A stretch of 61,206 nt of DNA from Clostridia bacterium. GTDB taxonomy: Bacteria; Bacillota; Clostridia; Christensenellales; Aristaeellaceae. Positions 1 through 9,000 of this stretch are shown here, piece after piece. Made by a program: the position numbers and the translations under genes. How positions within the stretch are numbered: position 1 is the stretch's first letter; every line of letters starts with the position of its first letter. The notes below the pieces were generated by a model, which worked only from the letters and a program-made list of their open reading frames with translations, was not told the DNA's origin and searched no databases. The DNA lies in the NCBI GenBank assembly GCA_017469265.1, contig JAFUGS010000081.1, positions 1 to 61,206 on the forward strand, in the 5' to 3' direction.

Positions 1-325
1 CGAGGCGAAACTCCAATGAGCCACAGAGCTCTGCAAACGAAGTGAAGCAGAGCGACAATGGCGAATTGTGGAACGAAAACCGAAGAATAAAGACTGACAC
101 AAAAAGCCCTCCGATCTGCGGATGATCAATCCACAGCGGAGGGCTGAATCATACAAATCTGTAGTTTTTCCTGATTCCGTTTTCCGTTTTCGGTCATTTA
201 CCCCACAACCACTGGACGCTGGATCAATGTGACCTTTTTCCGGAAAACTTTATCATTTCTTTATCAGAGCCACTTTGGAGAGGGCTGAAAGCGTTGTGGC
301 ATAAGGGGTTTCGCCGTTCCGGCAC
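1..325. other. gene-free left edge
   Basis: I see no convincing gene here. The first hundred bases carry only short interrupted frames and a small hairpin (CTCTGC...GCAGAG), and could be the tail of a repeat or of a neighbouring feature cut by the window edge. A terminator hairpin lies at 101-145. Bases 146-325 are AT-richer sequence between that hairpin and the minus-strand guaA-like gene, with no tRNA, promoter pair or ORF that I can support. Confidence 0.5.
101..145 (-). terminator. terminator downstream of the guaA-like gene
   Basis: AGCCCTCCG at 105-113 pairs with CGGAGGGCT at 137-145. An inner imperfect stem (CTGCGGAT with ATCCACAG) closes the hairpin. On the minus strand the stem runs into a short T tract (the A run at 101-105). 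It would end transcription of the guaA-like gene about 180 bases past its stop codon. Confidence 0.6.
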
Positions 326-1306
326 TCATTCCCACTCGATCGTGGCGACGGGCTTGGGGCTCAGGTCATAGAGGACGCGGTTGACGCCTTTGACTTCGGC
401 GAGAATGCGGTTCGTGATTTTGCCAAGGAGCGCGTAGGGGATTTCCTCGATGGTGGCGGAGGTGGCGTCCACGCTGTTGACGGCGCGGAGAACGACGGGC
501 CAGTCCCAGGTACGCTTGTTATCCTTGATGCCGGTGGACTTCAGATCCGGCACGACGGTGAAATACTGCCAGACTTTTCCCTGCAGGCCGGCGCTGGCGA
601 ACTCTTCCCGAAGAATGGCGTCGGACTCCCGGACGGCTTCCAGACGGTCACGGGTAATGGCGCCAACGCAACGGACGCCGAGGCCGGGGCCGGGGAAGGG
701 CTGACGGTAGACCATGCTGTCCGGCAGGCCCAGGGCGTTGCCGACCACGCGGACTTCGTCCTTGTACAGGAACTTGACGGGCTCCACCAGCTCGAAGTTC
801 AGCTCCGGTGGCAGGCCGCCCACGTTGTGATGGCTCTTGACACCGTCGGATTCCAGAATGTCCGGATAGATGGTGCCCTGCGCCAGGAAGCGGATACCGT
901 CCTGTTTGGCGGCTTCCTCCGCAAAGACGTCGATAAACTCCTTGCCGATGATCTTCCGCTTCTGCTCCGGATCGGCCACGCCGGCCAGTTTATTCAGGAA
1001 ACGATCGACCGCGTCCACATAGACCAGATTGGCGTTCAGCTGATTCCGGAAAACCTCGATGACCTGCTCGGGTTCACCCTTGCGCAGCAGGCCGTGGTTC
1101 ACGTGCACCGCCACCAGATTCTGGCCGATGGCACGAATCAGCAGGGCCGCGCAGACGGAGCTGTCCACCCCGCCGGACAGGGCCAGCAGCACCTTGCTGT
1201 CACCTACCTGGGCGCGGATGGCCTGCAGCTGATCGGCAATAAACGCTTCGGCCAGGGCAGGGGTCGTGATCCGCTCCATGGATTCCGGACGCTTGTTGTT
1301 TTCCAT
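326..1306 (-). CDS. stand-alone GMP synthetase ATP-pyrophosphatase domain (GuaA C-terminal half)
   Basis: This 326-residue protein matches the C-terminal two thirds of GMP synthase. It has the PP-loop [11 protein letters not shown] near residue 41, the [10 protein letters not shown] and [10 protein letters not shown] blocks, [12 protein letters not shown], and the dimerisation-domain ending SPKPVATIEWE. It should adenylate XMP and aminate it to GMP, but it lacks the N-terminal glutaminase domain with the Cys-His-Glu triad, and no separate glutaminase gene is nearby. It could use free ammonia or a partner encoded elsewhere, as archaeal two-subunit GMP synthases do. A strong AGGAGG eight bases before the ATG supports a genuine start rather than a truncated remnant. 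A full-length guaA lies at 59533-61077, so this would be a second, divergent paralogue. The family is certain; the physiological role is inferred. Confidence 0.9.
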   Translation of the reverse strand: MENNKRPESMERITTPALAEAFIADQLQAIRAQVGDSKVLLALSGGVDSSVCAALLIRAIGQNLVAVHVNHGLLRKGEPEQVIEVFRNQLNANLVYVDAVDRFLNKLAGVADPEQKRKIIGKEFIDVFAEEAAKQDGIRFLAQGTIYPDILESDGVKSHHNVGGLPPELNFELVEPVKFLYKDEVRVVGNALGLPDSMVYRQPFPGPGLGVRCVGAITRDRLEAVRESDAILREEFASAGLQGKVWQYFTVVPDLKSTGIKDNKRTWDWPVVLRAVNSVDATSATIEEIPYALLGKITNRILAEVKGVNRVLYDLSPKPVATIEWE

Positions 1307-1445
1307 GATCGTTCCTCCTCATTCTCGGTTGGGGACTTATCCCGGGAAAAGAATAGTCAAAACAGGCTGATCTGTCAATGGATTTTTTCGGGGGACAGAA
1401 AACAAAAAAACGGCAGAAAACATCAAAAACACGGCGCTTGTACGC

Positions 1446-1473
1446 TTGACAACCAAGGCGGTTATGGTAAGAT
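1446..1473 (+). promoter_or_regulatory. sigma-A-type promoter of the amino-acid ABC operon
   Basis: TTGACA at 1446-1451 and TAAGAT at 1468-1473 are separated by 16 bases and lie about 55 bases upstream of the substrate-binding-protein start. Confidence 0.65.
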
Positions 1474-1528
1474 GAGGACAACTCGTCGGTCAGAATCCGG
1501 CGGGAATACGGAAAAAGGAGCGGAAAAG

Positions 1529-2314
1529 ATGAAGAAGACGATCATTACACTGCTGGCCATCATGCTGGCGGCGGCGTTGGGTGTATGCCTGGCGGAAGAG
1601 ACGGACCTGCTGGCGCAGATTCAGGAACGCGGATATATCATCATTGCGACCGAGGGGGACTGGGCTCCCTATACCTATCATGACGAGAATAACGTGCTGA
1701 TGGGGTACGACGTGGAGATCGGCCAGGCCATCGCCGACGCGCTGGGGGTGGAAGCTAGCTTCCAGGAGACGGACTGGGATTCCATCCTGGCCGGCGTGGA
1801 GGGCGGACGGTTTGACATCGCGTGCAACGGTGTCAGCTACACCGCGGAAAGAGAGGAAAAATACAATTTCTCAACCCCTTATCTGTATACGCCCAGCGTG
1901 CTGGTGACCCGGGAAGACAATGAGTCGATCCAGAAGGTAGAAGATCTGGCGGGGAAGAAGACCGCGAACACGATCTCCAGCATTTACGCGGGTCTCGCGG
2001 AGGAATACGGCGCGGAAGTCGTGGGCGTGAACACCCTGGCGGATACGATTCAGCAGGTGATCCAGGGACGGGTGGATGCCACCATCAACGCGAAGGTCAG
2101 CATTGAAGACTATCTGAAGGAGCATCCGGACGCCCCCATCAAGATCGTACAGTACCTGGAAGGAGATATCAACGTATTTCCCGTACAGAAAACCGCGCGG
2201 ACGGACACGCTGCTGGCGGCGGTGAATGACGCGCTGCAGGCGATGCGGGACGATGGCCGCCTGGCGGAGCTGAGCATGAAGTACTTCGGTGCGGATCTGA
2301 CCAATCCGGACTGA
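1529..2314 (+). CDS. polar amino-acid ABC transporter substrate-binding protein
   Basis: This is a 261-residue family 3 solute-binding protein. It has an N-terminal Sec signal (MKKT, a hydrophobic run, cleavage probably after CLA before EET); the cysteine near the end of the signal lacks a proper lipobox, so lipid anchoring is uncertain. The mature part begins with the typical IIATEGDWAPYTYHDENN and GYDVEIGQAIA blocks and later has the hinge segment FDIACNGVSYTAERE. It should bind one polar amino acid (possibly a cystine- or glutamine-like ligand) outside the membrane and deliver it to the permease encoded 109 bases downstream. An upstream in-frame extension exists, but AAAAAGGAG just before ATG 1529, the signal peptide and the promoter at 1446 all support this start. 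The substrate is not determined. Confidence 0.88.
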   Translation: MKKTIITLLAIMLAAALGVCLAEETDLLAQIQERGYIIIATEGDWAPYTYHDENNVLMGYDVEIGQAIADALGVEASFQETDWDSILAGVEGGRFDIACNGVSYTAEREEKYNFSTPYLYTPSVLVTREDNESIQKVEDLAGKKTANTISSIYAGLAEEYGAEVVGVNTLADTIQQVIQGRVDATINAKVSIEDYLKEHPDAPIKIVQYLEGDINVFPVQKTARTDTLLAAVNDALQAMRDDGRLAELSMKYFGADLTNPD

Positions 2315-2337
2315 GCAGGGCGCGGGGAGCCACACGG

Positions 2338-2366
2338 GGGGAGCGGTTGGAAAACTGCTCCCCTTT
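2338..2366 (+). terminator. hairpin between binding-protein and permease genes
   Basis: GGGGAGCGGTT (2338-2348) pairs with AACTGCTCCCC (2353-2363) around a GGAA loop and is followed by only three T residues. This looks like a leaky terminator or RNA-stabilising hairpin, of the kind that lets the binding protein be made in excess over the membrane and ATPase subunits. Confidence 0.55.
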
Positions 2367-2423
2367 CAAAAGCTGTGACGGACGGGTCAATCCGGGAAAA
2401 AAGACAGAGCGTAAGGAAGCAAG

Positions 2424-3095
2424 ATGAACGAAAGAGTTATCCAGATCGTGCGGGACGCCTTTCCTCAGCTGATTGAGAAGTTCTTCACGATGACCATTCC
2501 CCTGACGGTTCTCTCCTTTGCGTTGGCCATGCTGATCGCCGTGGCGACGGCAATGATTCAGTATGCCCATGTCAAGGGGCTGCAGCGGCTTTGCCGGATT
2601 TACATCTGGATTGTGCGCTGCACGCCCCTGCTGGTACAGCTGTACCTGGTATATTACGGGCTGCCAAGCGTGGGGATTTATCTGGACGCTTTTCCAACGG
2701 TGGTGATGGTTTTCGGTATCAACGAAGGCGCGTATCTGGCGGAAACCATGCGGGCGTCCATGGAGGCCGTGCCCAGCGGGCAGATGGAAGCCGGATACTG
2801 CGTGGGGCTGAATTACATGCAGATCATGGGGCATGTGGTGCTGCCGCAGGCTTTCCGGACGGCGTTTCCCTCCCTGTTCAACAGCCTGATTTCCATGGTG
2901 AAGGAGACCTCCCTGGCCTCCACCATTACGGTGACGGAAATGTTCCGGCAGGCCATTGTTATCAACGGCCGTGTCTATGAAACCCTGGCGCTTTATACCG
3001 AGGTGGCGCTGATTTACCTGGCCTTCTGCTCCCTGCTGACGGTGCTGCAGCGCTGGGGTGAGAAGAAGCTCAGCAGTTATGGAGGGGTTCGATGA
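2424..3095 (+). CDS. polar amino-acid ABC transporter permease
   Basis: This 223-residue membrane protein is of the His/Glu/Gln/Arg/opine permease family. It shows an N-terminal TM segment (LTVLSFALAMLIAVATAM), the early motif VRCTPLLVQLYLVYYGLP typical of the family, and the cytoplasmic coupling (EAA-type) loop around YMQIMGHVVLPQAF with the following SLISMVKETSL. It would form the homodimeric channel of the importer. The length is usual for the family. It overlaps the ATPase gene by four bases (ATGA), so the two are probably translationally coupled. A purine-rich GGAAGCAAG precedes the ATG. Confidence 0.92.
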   Translation: MNERVIQIVRDAFPQLIEKFFTMTIPLTVLSFALAMLIAVATAMIQYAHVKGLQRLCRIYIWIVRCTPLLVQLYLVYYGLPSVGIYLDAFPTVVMVFGINEGAYLAETMRASMEAVPSGQMEAGYCVGLNYMQIMGHVVLPQAFRTAFPSLFNSLISMVKETSLASTITVTEMFRQAIVINGRVYETLALYTEVALIYLAFCSLLTVLQRWGEKKLSSYGGVR

Positions 3096-3838
3096 GCATG
3101 CTGGAGATCCGGAATGTCCGGAAGAGCTTTGGGGACAATCCTGTGCTGAAGGACATCAGCCTGGAAGTAAACAAGGGGGACGTGATCGCGATCCTGGGTC
3201 CATCCGGGTCCGGCAAGACGACGCTGCTGCGCTGCATCAACTTTCTGGAGCGGGCGGACGGAGGCACGCTGACTCTGGACGGGCAGACGCATGACATGCA
3301 CAGCGCCCGTAAGGAGGAAATTGTGGCGATCCGGCGGAAAACGGCGTTTGTTTTCCAGAACTACAATCTTTTTCTGAACAAGACCGTGCTGCAGAACGTG
3401 ACCCTGGGACTGACCAGCGGCCGGGGAATGAACCGGGCGGAGGCGGAGCGGATTGCCCGGGACGCGCTGCTGCGGGTGGGCATGCTGGAAAAGGCGGACG
3501 CTTATCCCATCTCCCTCAGCGGCGGACAGCAGCAGCGGGTCGCCATCGCCAGAGGCATGGCCACAGGGCCGGAAATCATTTACTTTGATGAGCCCACCAG
3601 CGCGCTGGATCCGGAGCTGATCGGCGAGGTGCTGAACGTGATGCGGCAGCTGGCCCAGGATGGCATGACCATGCTGGTGGTGACCCACGAAATGGAGTTT
3701 GCCCGGAACGTGAGCAACAAGATCATTTTCATGGATGGCGGCCGGGTGATTGAAGCGGGGCCGACGGGGGAATTCTTCAGCAATCCGAAAGAGGAACGGA
3801 GCCGGAATTTTATTCGGAGCATCCTCAATAAGGAATAA
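3092..3838 (+). CDS. polar amino-acid ABC transporter ATP-binding protein
   Basis: This 248-residue ABC ATPase has Walker A GPSGSGKTT near residue 34, the Q-loop FQNYNLFLN, the signature LSGGQQQRVAIARGMA, Walker B IIYFDEPTSALDP, and the switch histidine in VVTHEMEFAR. It powers uptake by the upstream permease and binding protein. It closely resembles the GlnQ/HisP/TcyN group, which cannot be told apart from sequence alone. It is the last gene of a three-gene operon, and a hairpin shared with the convergent thrC lies about 80 bases downstream. Confidence 0.93.
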   Translation: MSMLEIRNVRKSFGDNPVLKDISLEVNKGDVIAILGPSGSGKTTLLRCINFLERADGGTLTLDGQTHDMHSARKEEIVAIRRKTAFVFQNYNLFLNKTVLQNVTLGLTSGRGMNRAEAERIARDALLRVGMLEKADAYPISLSGGQQQRVAIARGMATGPEIIYFDEPTSALDPELIGEVLNVMRQLAQDGMTMLVVTHEMEFARNVSNKIIFMDGGRVIEAGPTGEFFSNPKEERSRNFIRSILNKE

Positions 3839-3919
3839 GGAAGGCGTGGACAGGGCACTCCCGATGACAGTCTGGGGGAGGACCTGTGGAGACGGCTTGC
3901 CGGGAATGGCATAAGAAGA

Positions 3920-3953
3920 GCGCGCTGCCCTGTACGGGGCAGCGCGCTGCTTT
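3920..3953. terminator. shared terminator hairpin between the ABC operon and thrC
   Basis: GCGCGCTGCCC (3920-3930) pairs perfectly with GGGCAGCGCGC (3937-3947) around a six-base loop. It sits between convergent genes. The flanking T tracts are short on both sides, so termination may be partial. Confidence 0.6.
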
Positions 3954-4017
3954 CAGGAATGCTTTCACGCTGATTGGAATCAAACTGCGTTTCTTAAGCA
4001 CGGAGGATGAAGGACGG

Positions 4018-5511
4018 TCAGGTGAAGGCATCCAGCACGGCCTGGCCCATGCCATCTACTTCGCATTCCGCGCGGTGGCGGATGGGCAGATCCCGCAGGC
4101 GGCGGACCTGATCGGGCATGGGCACGCCGGAGCGCTTCTCCAGCTCGGCGCTGCAGGCGAAGGCATCCAGATGTTCCGCCGCGGCGGTGCCGGCGATGCC
4201 GGAGAGCACATCCCTGGAGAATTTGTAGGGGCTGGCGGTGGAAACCAGCACCGTGGGCGTGGGATCGTTCTTCGCCTGGCGGTACTGGCGCAGCACATTG
4301 CTGGCCACGGCCGTATGGGTGTCCATCAGATAATGATCCTGATGGAAACGGGTACCGATTTCCGCCAGGGTGGCGTTATCATCGGCGCAGCCGCCCCAGA
4401 AGACGCTTTCCATCCATTCCCGGCGCTGATCGCCCACACTGTAGGAGCCGCAGTCCTTCAGCAGCCGCATCCAGGTCTTGACCAGTTCGCCGTCCCGGTC
4501 CGCCGCCTCAAAGAGCAGCCGCTCCAGGTTGCTGGAGACCAGGATGTCCATGCTGGGACTCTTGGTCTTGAAGAACAGGCGATGGGTGGAATAGATGCCG
4601 CTGGTGAAGAAATCGGTCAGGACATTATTCCGGTTGCTGGCGCAGATCAGCCGGCCCACGGGCAGGCCCATCTGATGGGCGTAATAAGCGGCGAGGATGT
4701 TGCCGAAGTTGCCGGTGGGGACGCAGAAATTCACCGGATCCCCGCAGCGGACGGCGCCCCGGGCGACCAGGTCCGCGTAGGCGGAGAAATAGTACACCAC
4801 CTGGGGCACCAGACGGCCGAAGTTGATGCTGTTAGCCGAGGAAAGCACCCGGCCACGCCGGTCCATCTCCGCCGCGAATTCCGCGGAGCTGAAGAGGGCC
4901 TTGACGCCCGTCTGGGCATCGTCAAAATTGCCCTTCACGGCGATGACATGGGTATTGCCGCCGCCGGTGGTGACCATCTGCAGGCGCTGCACATCGCTGA
5001 CCCCGTCCAGGGGATAGAAGACGGTGCAGCTGGTGCCGGGCACATCCCGGAAGCCTTCCAGCGCGGCCTTGCCCGTATCCCCGCTGGTGGCCACCAGGAT
5101 GGATACCTCCCGCTGCTCGCCGTTTTTGCGGGCGCTGAGGGTGGTGAGGTGGGGGAGAAGCTGCAGGGCCATATCCTTGAAAGCCAGGGTCGGCCCGTGG
5201 AAAAGCTCCAGGACCCAGGTCTGATCATCCAGCGGCTTCAGCGGCGCGATGGCGGGATCGTCAAACCGGTCCGGGCTGTAGGCGGCGGAAACCGCTTCTT
5301 CGATTTCACGGCTGGAAAAATCCTCCAGATACCGGGCGAGAATATCCCGGGCCCGCTGCGGATAGGGCATCTGCCCCAGATCCGCGATCTCCCCCAGGGA
5401 AACCTGGGGAAACATGGCGGGAACAAAAAGGCCGCCGTCCGGCGCGAGACCCCGGAGAATGGCCTGGCTGGCGGTGACACAGCTGCCGCCGCGGGTGGAA
5501 AAAAAGGACAT
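4018..5511 (-). CDS. thrC: threonine synthase
   Basis: This 497-residue PLP enzyme converts O-phospho-L-homoserine to threonine. The N-terminal domain starts with the class-typical STRGG and LAPDGGLFVP. The PLP lysine is in FHGPTLAFKDMALQ, and the phosphate-binding glycine-rich stretch ATSGDTGKAALEGF and the PTGNFGNILAAYYA segment are present. The length fits the longer, fungal/E. coli-like type of threonine synthase (about 430-510 residues). No other threonine-pathway gene is adjacent; upstream on the same strand are a small P-loop gene and addB. GGAGG lies 12 bases before the ATG, a slightly long spacing. Confidence 0.94.
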   Translation of the reverse strand: MSFFSTRGGSCVTASQAILRGLAPDGGLFVPAMFPQVSLGEIADLGQMPYPQRARDILARYLEDFSSREIEEAVSAAYSPDRFDDPAIAPLKPLDDQTWVLELFHGPTLAFKDMALQLLPHLTTLSARKNGEQREVSILVATSGDTGKAALEGFRDVPGTSCTVFYPLDGVSDVQRLQMVTTGGGNTHVIAVKGNFDDAQTGVKALFSSAEFAAEMDRRGRVLSSANSINFGRLVPQVVYYFSAYADLVARGAVRCGDPVNFCVPTGNFGNILAAYYAHQMGLPVGRLICASNRNNVLTDFFTSGIYSTHRLFFKTKSPSMDILVSSNLERLLFEAADRDGELVKTWMRLLKDCGSYSVGDQRREWMESVFWGGCADDNATLAEIGTRFHQDHYLMDTHTAVASNVLRQYRQAKNDPTPTVLVSTASPYKFSRDVLSGIAGTAAAEHLDAFACSAELEKRSGVPMPDQVRRLRDLPIRHRAECEVDGMGQAVLDAFT

Positions 5512-5612
5512 GAAAAGGTCAAGCCTCCGTTCATGGAAAGAGGCGGCGCCAAACGGCGGCCGCCCCTTCCGTTTTACGGATGAAGAGAAGCTTCATCCGG
5601 CGAAAACAGGAA

Positions 5613-6023
5613 TCAGATCAGATACTGCTTCAGGAATTCGGGCAGCTCCTCCGGGTCTGCGCTGACGCTGAGCACGAAATCCACATTCTGCTTTGCGCCG
5701 AGGGTGGCCAGCAGATTGACCACGGGCTCCGTCTCGGCCAGATCCTTCCGGCAGAGCTTCAGGAAGGCATCGATAAAGATGGTGCCAACGTCGTAATTGG
5801 AGCTGAGAATACCGCAAACAAAACCGACGAACATATCCGTGGAATGAACAAAATAGTCTTCCGCGTTAATGAAGCGGACCTTGTGGTCCACATCGTACAT
5901 ATAGCGATTGTCGTCATCCAGGAAGATCACATCGTGGACGGCCTCCCGGGCGGTGGCGTTGGTCAGGTCAATCAGGCGCTTCGTTTTTCCGGAACCCTTC
6001 TTGCCCGCGATTACCTGTATCAT
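5613..6023 (-). CDS. small P-loop nucleotide-binding protein, function unknown
   Basis: This 136-residue protein begins almost directly with a Walker A motif (GKKGSGKTKR, near residue 7) and has a hydrophobic strand ending in aspartate (VGTIFIDAFL) that could serve as Walker B. Little else is recognisable, and there is no TM segment or signal. Similar short proteins in clostridia are sometimes labelled PilT-like in databases, but nothing here supports a pilus role. An upstream in-frame TTG would add three residues, but AAGGAGG at 6033-6039 sits nine bases before ATG 6023, which decides the start. It follows addB by 43 bases and precedes thrC, so co-transcription with addB is likely. Confidence 0.75.
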   Translation of the reverse strand: MIQVIAGKKGSGKTKRLIDLTNATAREAVHDVIFLDDDNRYMYDVDHKVRFINAEDYFVHSTDMFVGFVCGILSSNYDVGTIFIDAFLKLCRKDLAETEPVVNLLATLGAKQNVDFVLSVSADPEELPEFLKQYLI

Positions 6024-6066
6024 GGGGATCAACCTCCTTGTAGGTTTTTGCTGAAGTCATTATAGC

Positions 6067-9000
6067 CTATTTTTCCGGATTGCGCAATGGGTTATTTGCT
6101 TCCTCGGCCGCGGCATCGGCGAAGGTGATCCCTTTGGGCAGGGGGCGTTCGTCCTCCTTCCGCTTCGGACAGAGGGCGGAAAATTCACAAAAAGTACAGG
6201 CGGAGGAGCGATCGCTTTCCACGGAAGGAGAGGCCGGGATGACGCCGGAACGGATTTGCTCACAGAGGGCCGCGGCGCGGCGCACGGCGGCGTCCGTCAG
6301 GGCCAGGAGCGTTTTTTCTTCCAGCACCCATCTGGCGGATTTGGACAGGGAACCGTCCTGATTCAGCACCTTTGGCAGGGAGAAGGGGGACAGATCCCGA
6401 TCCATGGCATGGAGCACGTCTTCCTCCCGGCTGACGACGCCCCGGAGCTGCAGCTCCTTCAGACGCAGGGTTTCCGCTTCCTCCGGATCCTTTGCCGGAA
6501 CCTCCGCGTCCTGAATGGGAAAATACAGCGCGCCGGCGGGCCGGGCGCCGGGCTCGTTCCGCAGGGCGGCGCGCAGGTAGATCATCAGCTGCAGCTGCTC
6601 GCCGGTCAGCATTTTTGCCGGCTCCAGGTTCTTCTCGCTGCTTTTCAGATCCAGGACCCGGAGATAGCGGCCATCCGGCCCGTCGAAGCGGTCCAGCCGG
6701 TCAATTTTCCCCCGCAGGGCGACCCGGGAGCCGTCGGAGAGGGTCAGCACCAGCGGAGGGAGCCCTTCCGCCTCGCCGAAGGCGATTTCCGTTCCCACAA
6801 TTTCGAAGTCGCTGTTGGCGGCAAAACGGGTCAGCGTGGAGGCGGCATGACGCACGCGGCGCAGGTATTCATCCCCCTGCCAGCGGCTGAGGGCGTCCGC
6901 GTTCAGCGGGCTTTCGGCCCATTCCTCCGTCAGCCGGGAGAGAATCGCGTCCATGATCCGGCTGACCCGTTCCTCCGGCAGGGCGGGCCAGGCGGGTTCC
7001 CGGACAGCGGCGCGGATATATCGGTCCAGGGCCTGGTGGAAGAAATCCCCCGCATCCGCCGCGGAAAAGGTGTAGGCATCCTGTACCACGGGACGCAGCC
7101 CGTAACGAAGGAAATGCTTGTAGGGGCATCCGGCGTAGCATTCCAGGCGGCTGATGGAAACCCGTTCCCCATGGAAGAGGCGCAGGGCGGTTTCCGGGGA
7201 AATATGCCGGGGTTCGGCGGGGCCAAGACAGGGAGCGAGCATCTCCCGCAGGGCGGCCGAGGTGTCCGGCCGGCGCCAGAGCGTCCGCAGGGCGGCCTGC
7301 CATTCCGGGTCCAGATCCGGCCGGGTGCCGTCGGCCACGCTCCGGAGCTGATCGCCTAGCCCCGCCATGGCCAGTGCGGGCGTTTCCGGGTACGGGATTT
7401 CCTCCAGGAGGCCGCCGGACTGCCGCAGGGCCGGGAAGATCCGCCGCAGCTCGGCGACGGGTTCCCCGGGCAGCAGGGCGGAACCGGATTCATCCCGCAG
7501 GCGGAAACTGACCCACAGCCGTTTCCGGGGCAGGGTCAGCGTACGGTAATAATCGGAGCGGATCATCATGGCCATCCGGGCCTGATCCATGCCGGGCGCC
7601 TTGCCGGTGCGGTCCTCAATCTCCCGCCGCTCCGGGTCGCTGAGCAGCCCGCCGGCGCCGGGAGCCATGATGCCGTCATTCATGCCGGGAAGGATCAGCG
7701 CGTCCGTGCGGCCGGGAAGCATGTGGCCGATTTCTCCGATGCTGACGCCCTCCTCGTCCTCGGGCAGGGAGGAGAGCATGCTTCGCTCCAGCGCACCGGT
7801 GACCAGCAGGGCGATCTCCTTCAGGGTGGCCTTCCGGCCACCCAGCAGCGCCCAGAGCTGATCCAGCAGATTCATCAGCGCGTCCCAGACCTGGCGGTCC
7901 ACCACCGCTTCGGCAAAGAGCTCCTCGGTCATGAGCCGCTGCTGACGGGCGGCCAGCTGCGCGTGCACTTCCTCCTCCTGGAGGAAACGGAACACCGCCT
8001 CCACGCTGCCGGCCGCGTCCCGGGCGCCGCGCAGCGCGTCATGCAGGCGCAGGATGGGGGCGAGCAGGCGCTGCCGTAGCGCCTCCATTTCCTCCGCGTC
8101 CTCCCCGCGGGTGAAGGGCTTTCGCCAGCGGTTCCGGTCAATGCCGTGAAGGGTAACATAGCGGGTCAGGCGGGCGCCTTCCTCCCGGGAAAGACTGCCG
8201 AAGCCGCAGCAGGCGGCCTCAAGCAGGGGCTCGGTGCGGAGCCCCTGGCTGACACATTCCAGGGCGGCGGAAAGCAGCCGGCTGACGCCATGACGGGCGA
8301 TGGGCTCCTTCCGACTGTAAAAGAAGGGAATCTGATTCATGCGGAGCACGGCGGTCAGGGTGCTGGCGGAGGCGTCACCGCTGTGCAGGGCGATGGCCAT
8401 CCGGTTCCAGGGGATGCCCTCGGTGTGCCAGGCCCGGAGGACAGAAACGATGGTGAAGGCCTCCCCGGTGGGATGGGGGGCGGCGTGGAGGGAAACTGCC
8501 GGCGCGGGATCCCCCGTGAAGGGCGCGCTGCCCTCCGCGAAAAGGGAACGTTCCAGTGCGGCCAGGGCAGGTTCCGCCCCGTCCCGGGGAGTGGGCAGAA
8601 AACGAAGCGAGCAGGCTTTTCCCTGTTCCTCCAGGGCGGCGGAAAGCTTCGCGGCACTCTCCCGCTGGACGCGGAAAATCCGCCCGGCGGGCTCCATCTC
8701 CTCCGCCATGGTCAGCAGCACGCTGATTTCCGCGCAGCAGTTTACCGCGGCCAGCATCAGTTGGCGCAGATCGGGCCGGAGGGTATCAAACCCGTAAACA
8801 TACAGATCCACCCCGGCCCAGATCCCGCTGGCGCCGAGCCTGGCGCACAGATCCGTCCAGGCGGCCGCGGGATCGTCAAACCGATCCTGAAGCAGGCGGT
8901 CGTAGGTTTCCAGAATCAGGCTCAGATCATGAAACTTGGCCCGGCGCGCGCCGCTGCGGGAACCCTGCGCGAGCTCCCGCAGCGAGTCGGGGGTAAAGCC

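Noticed and set aside
1-100. Short frame at the left edge starting CGAGGCGAAACTCC
   Set aside because: Only about 14 codons before a stop, with no start. It could be a fragment of a repeat, but nothing in the window supports it.
3886-5583. Plus-strand 565-codon frame opposite thrC
   Set aside because: It covers the whole of thrC in antisense with shadow composition. thrC itself has clear PLP motifs and a Shine-Dalgarno sequence.
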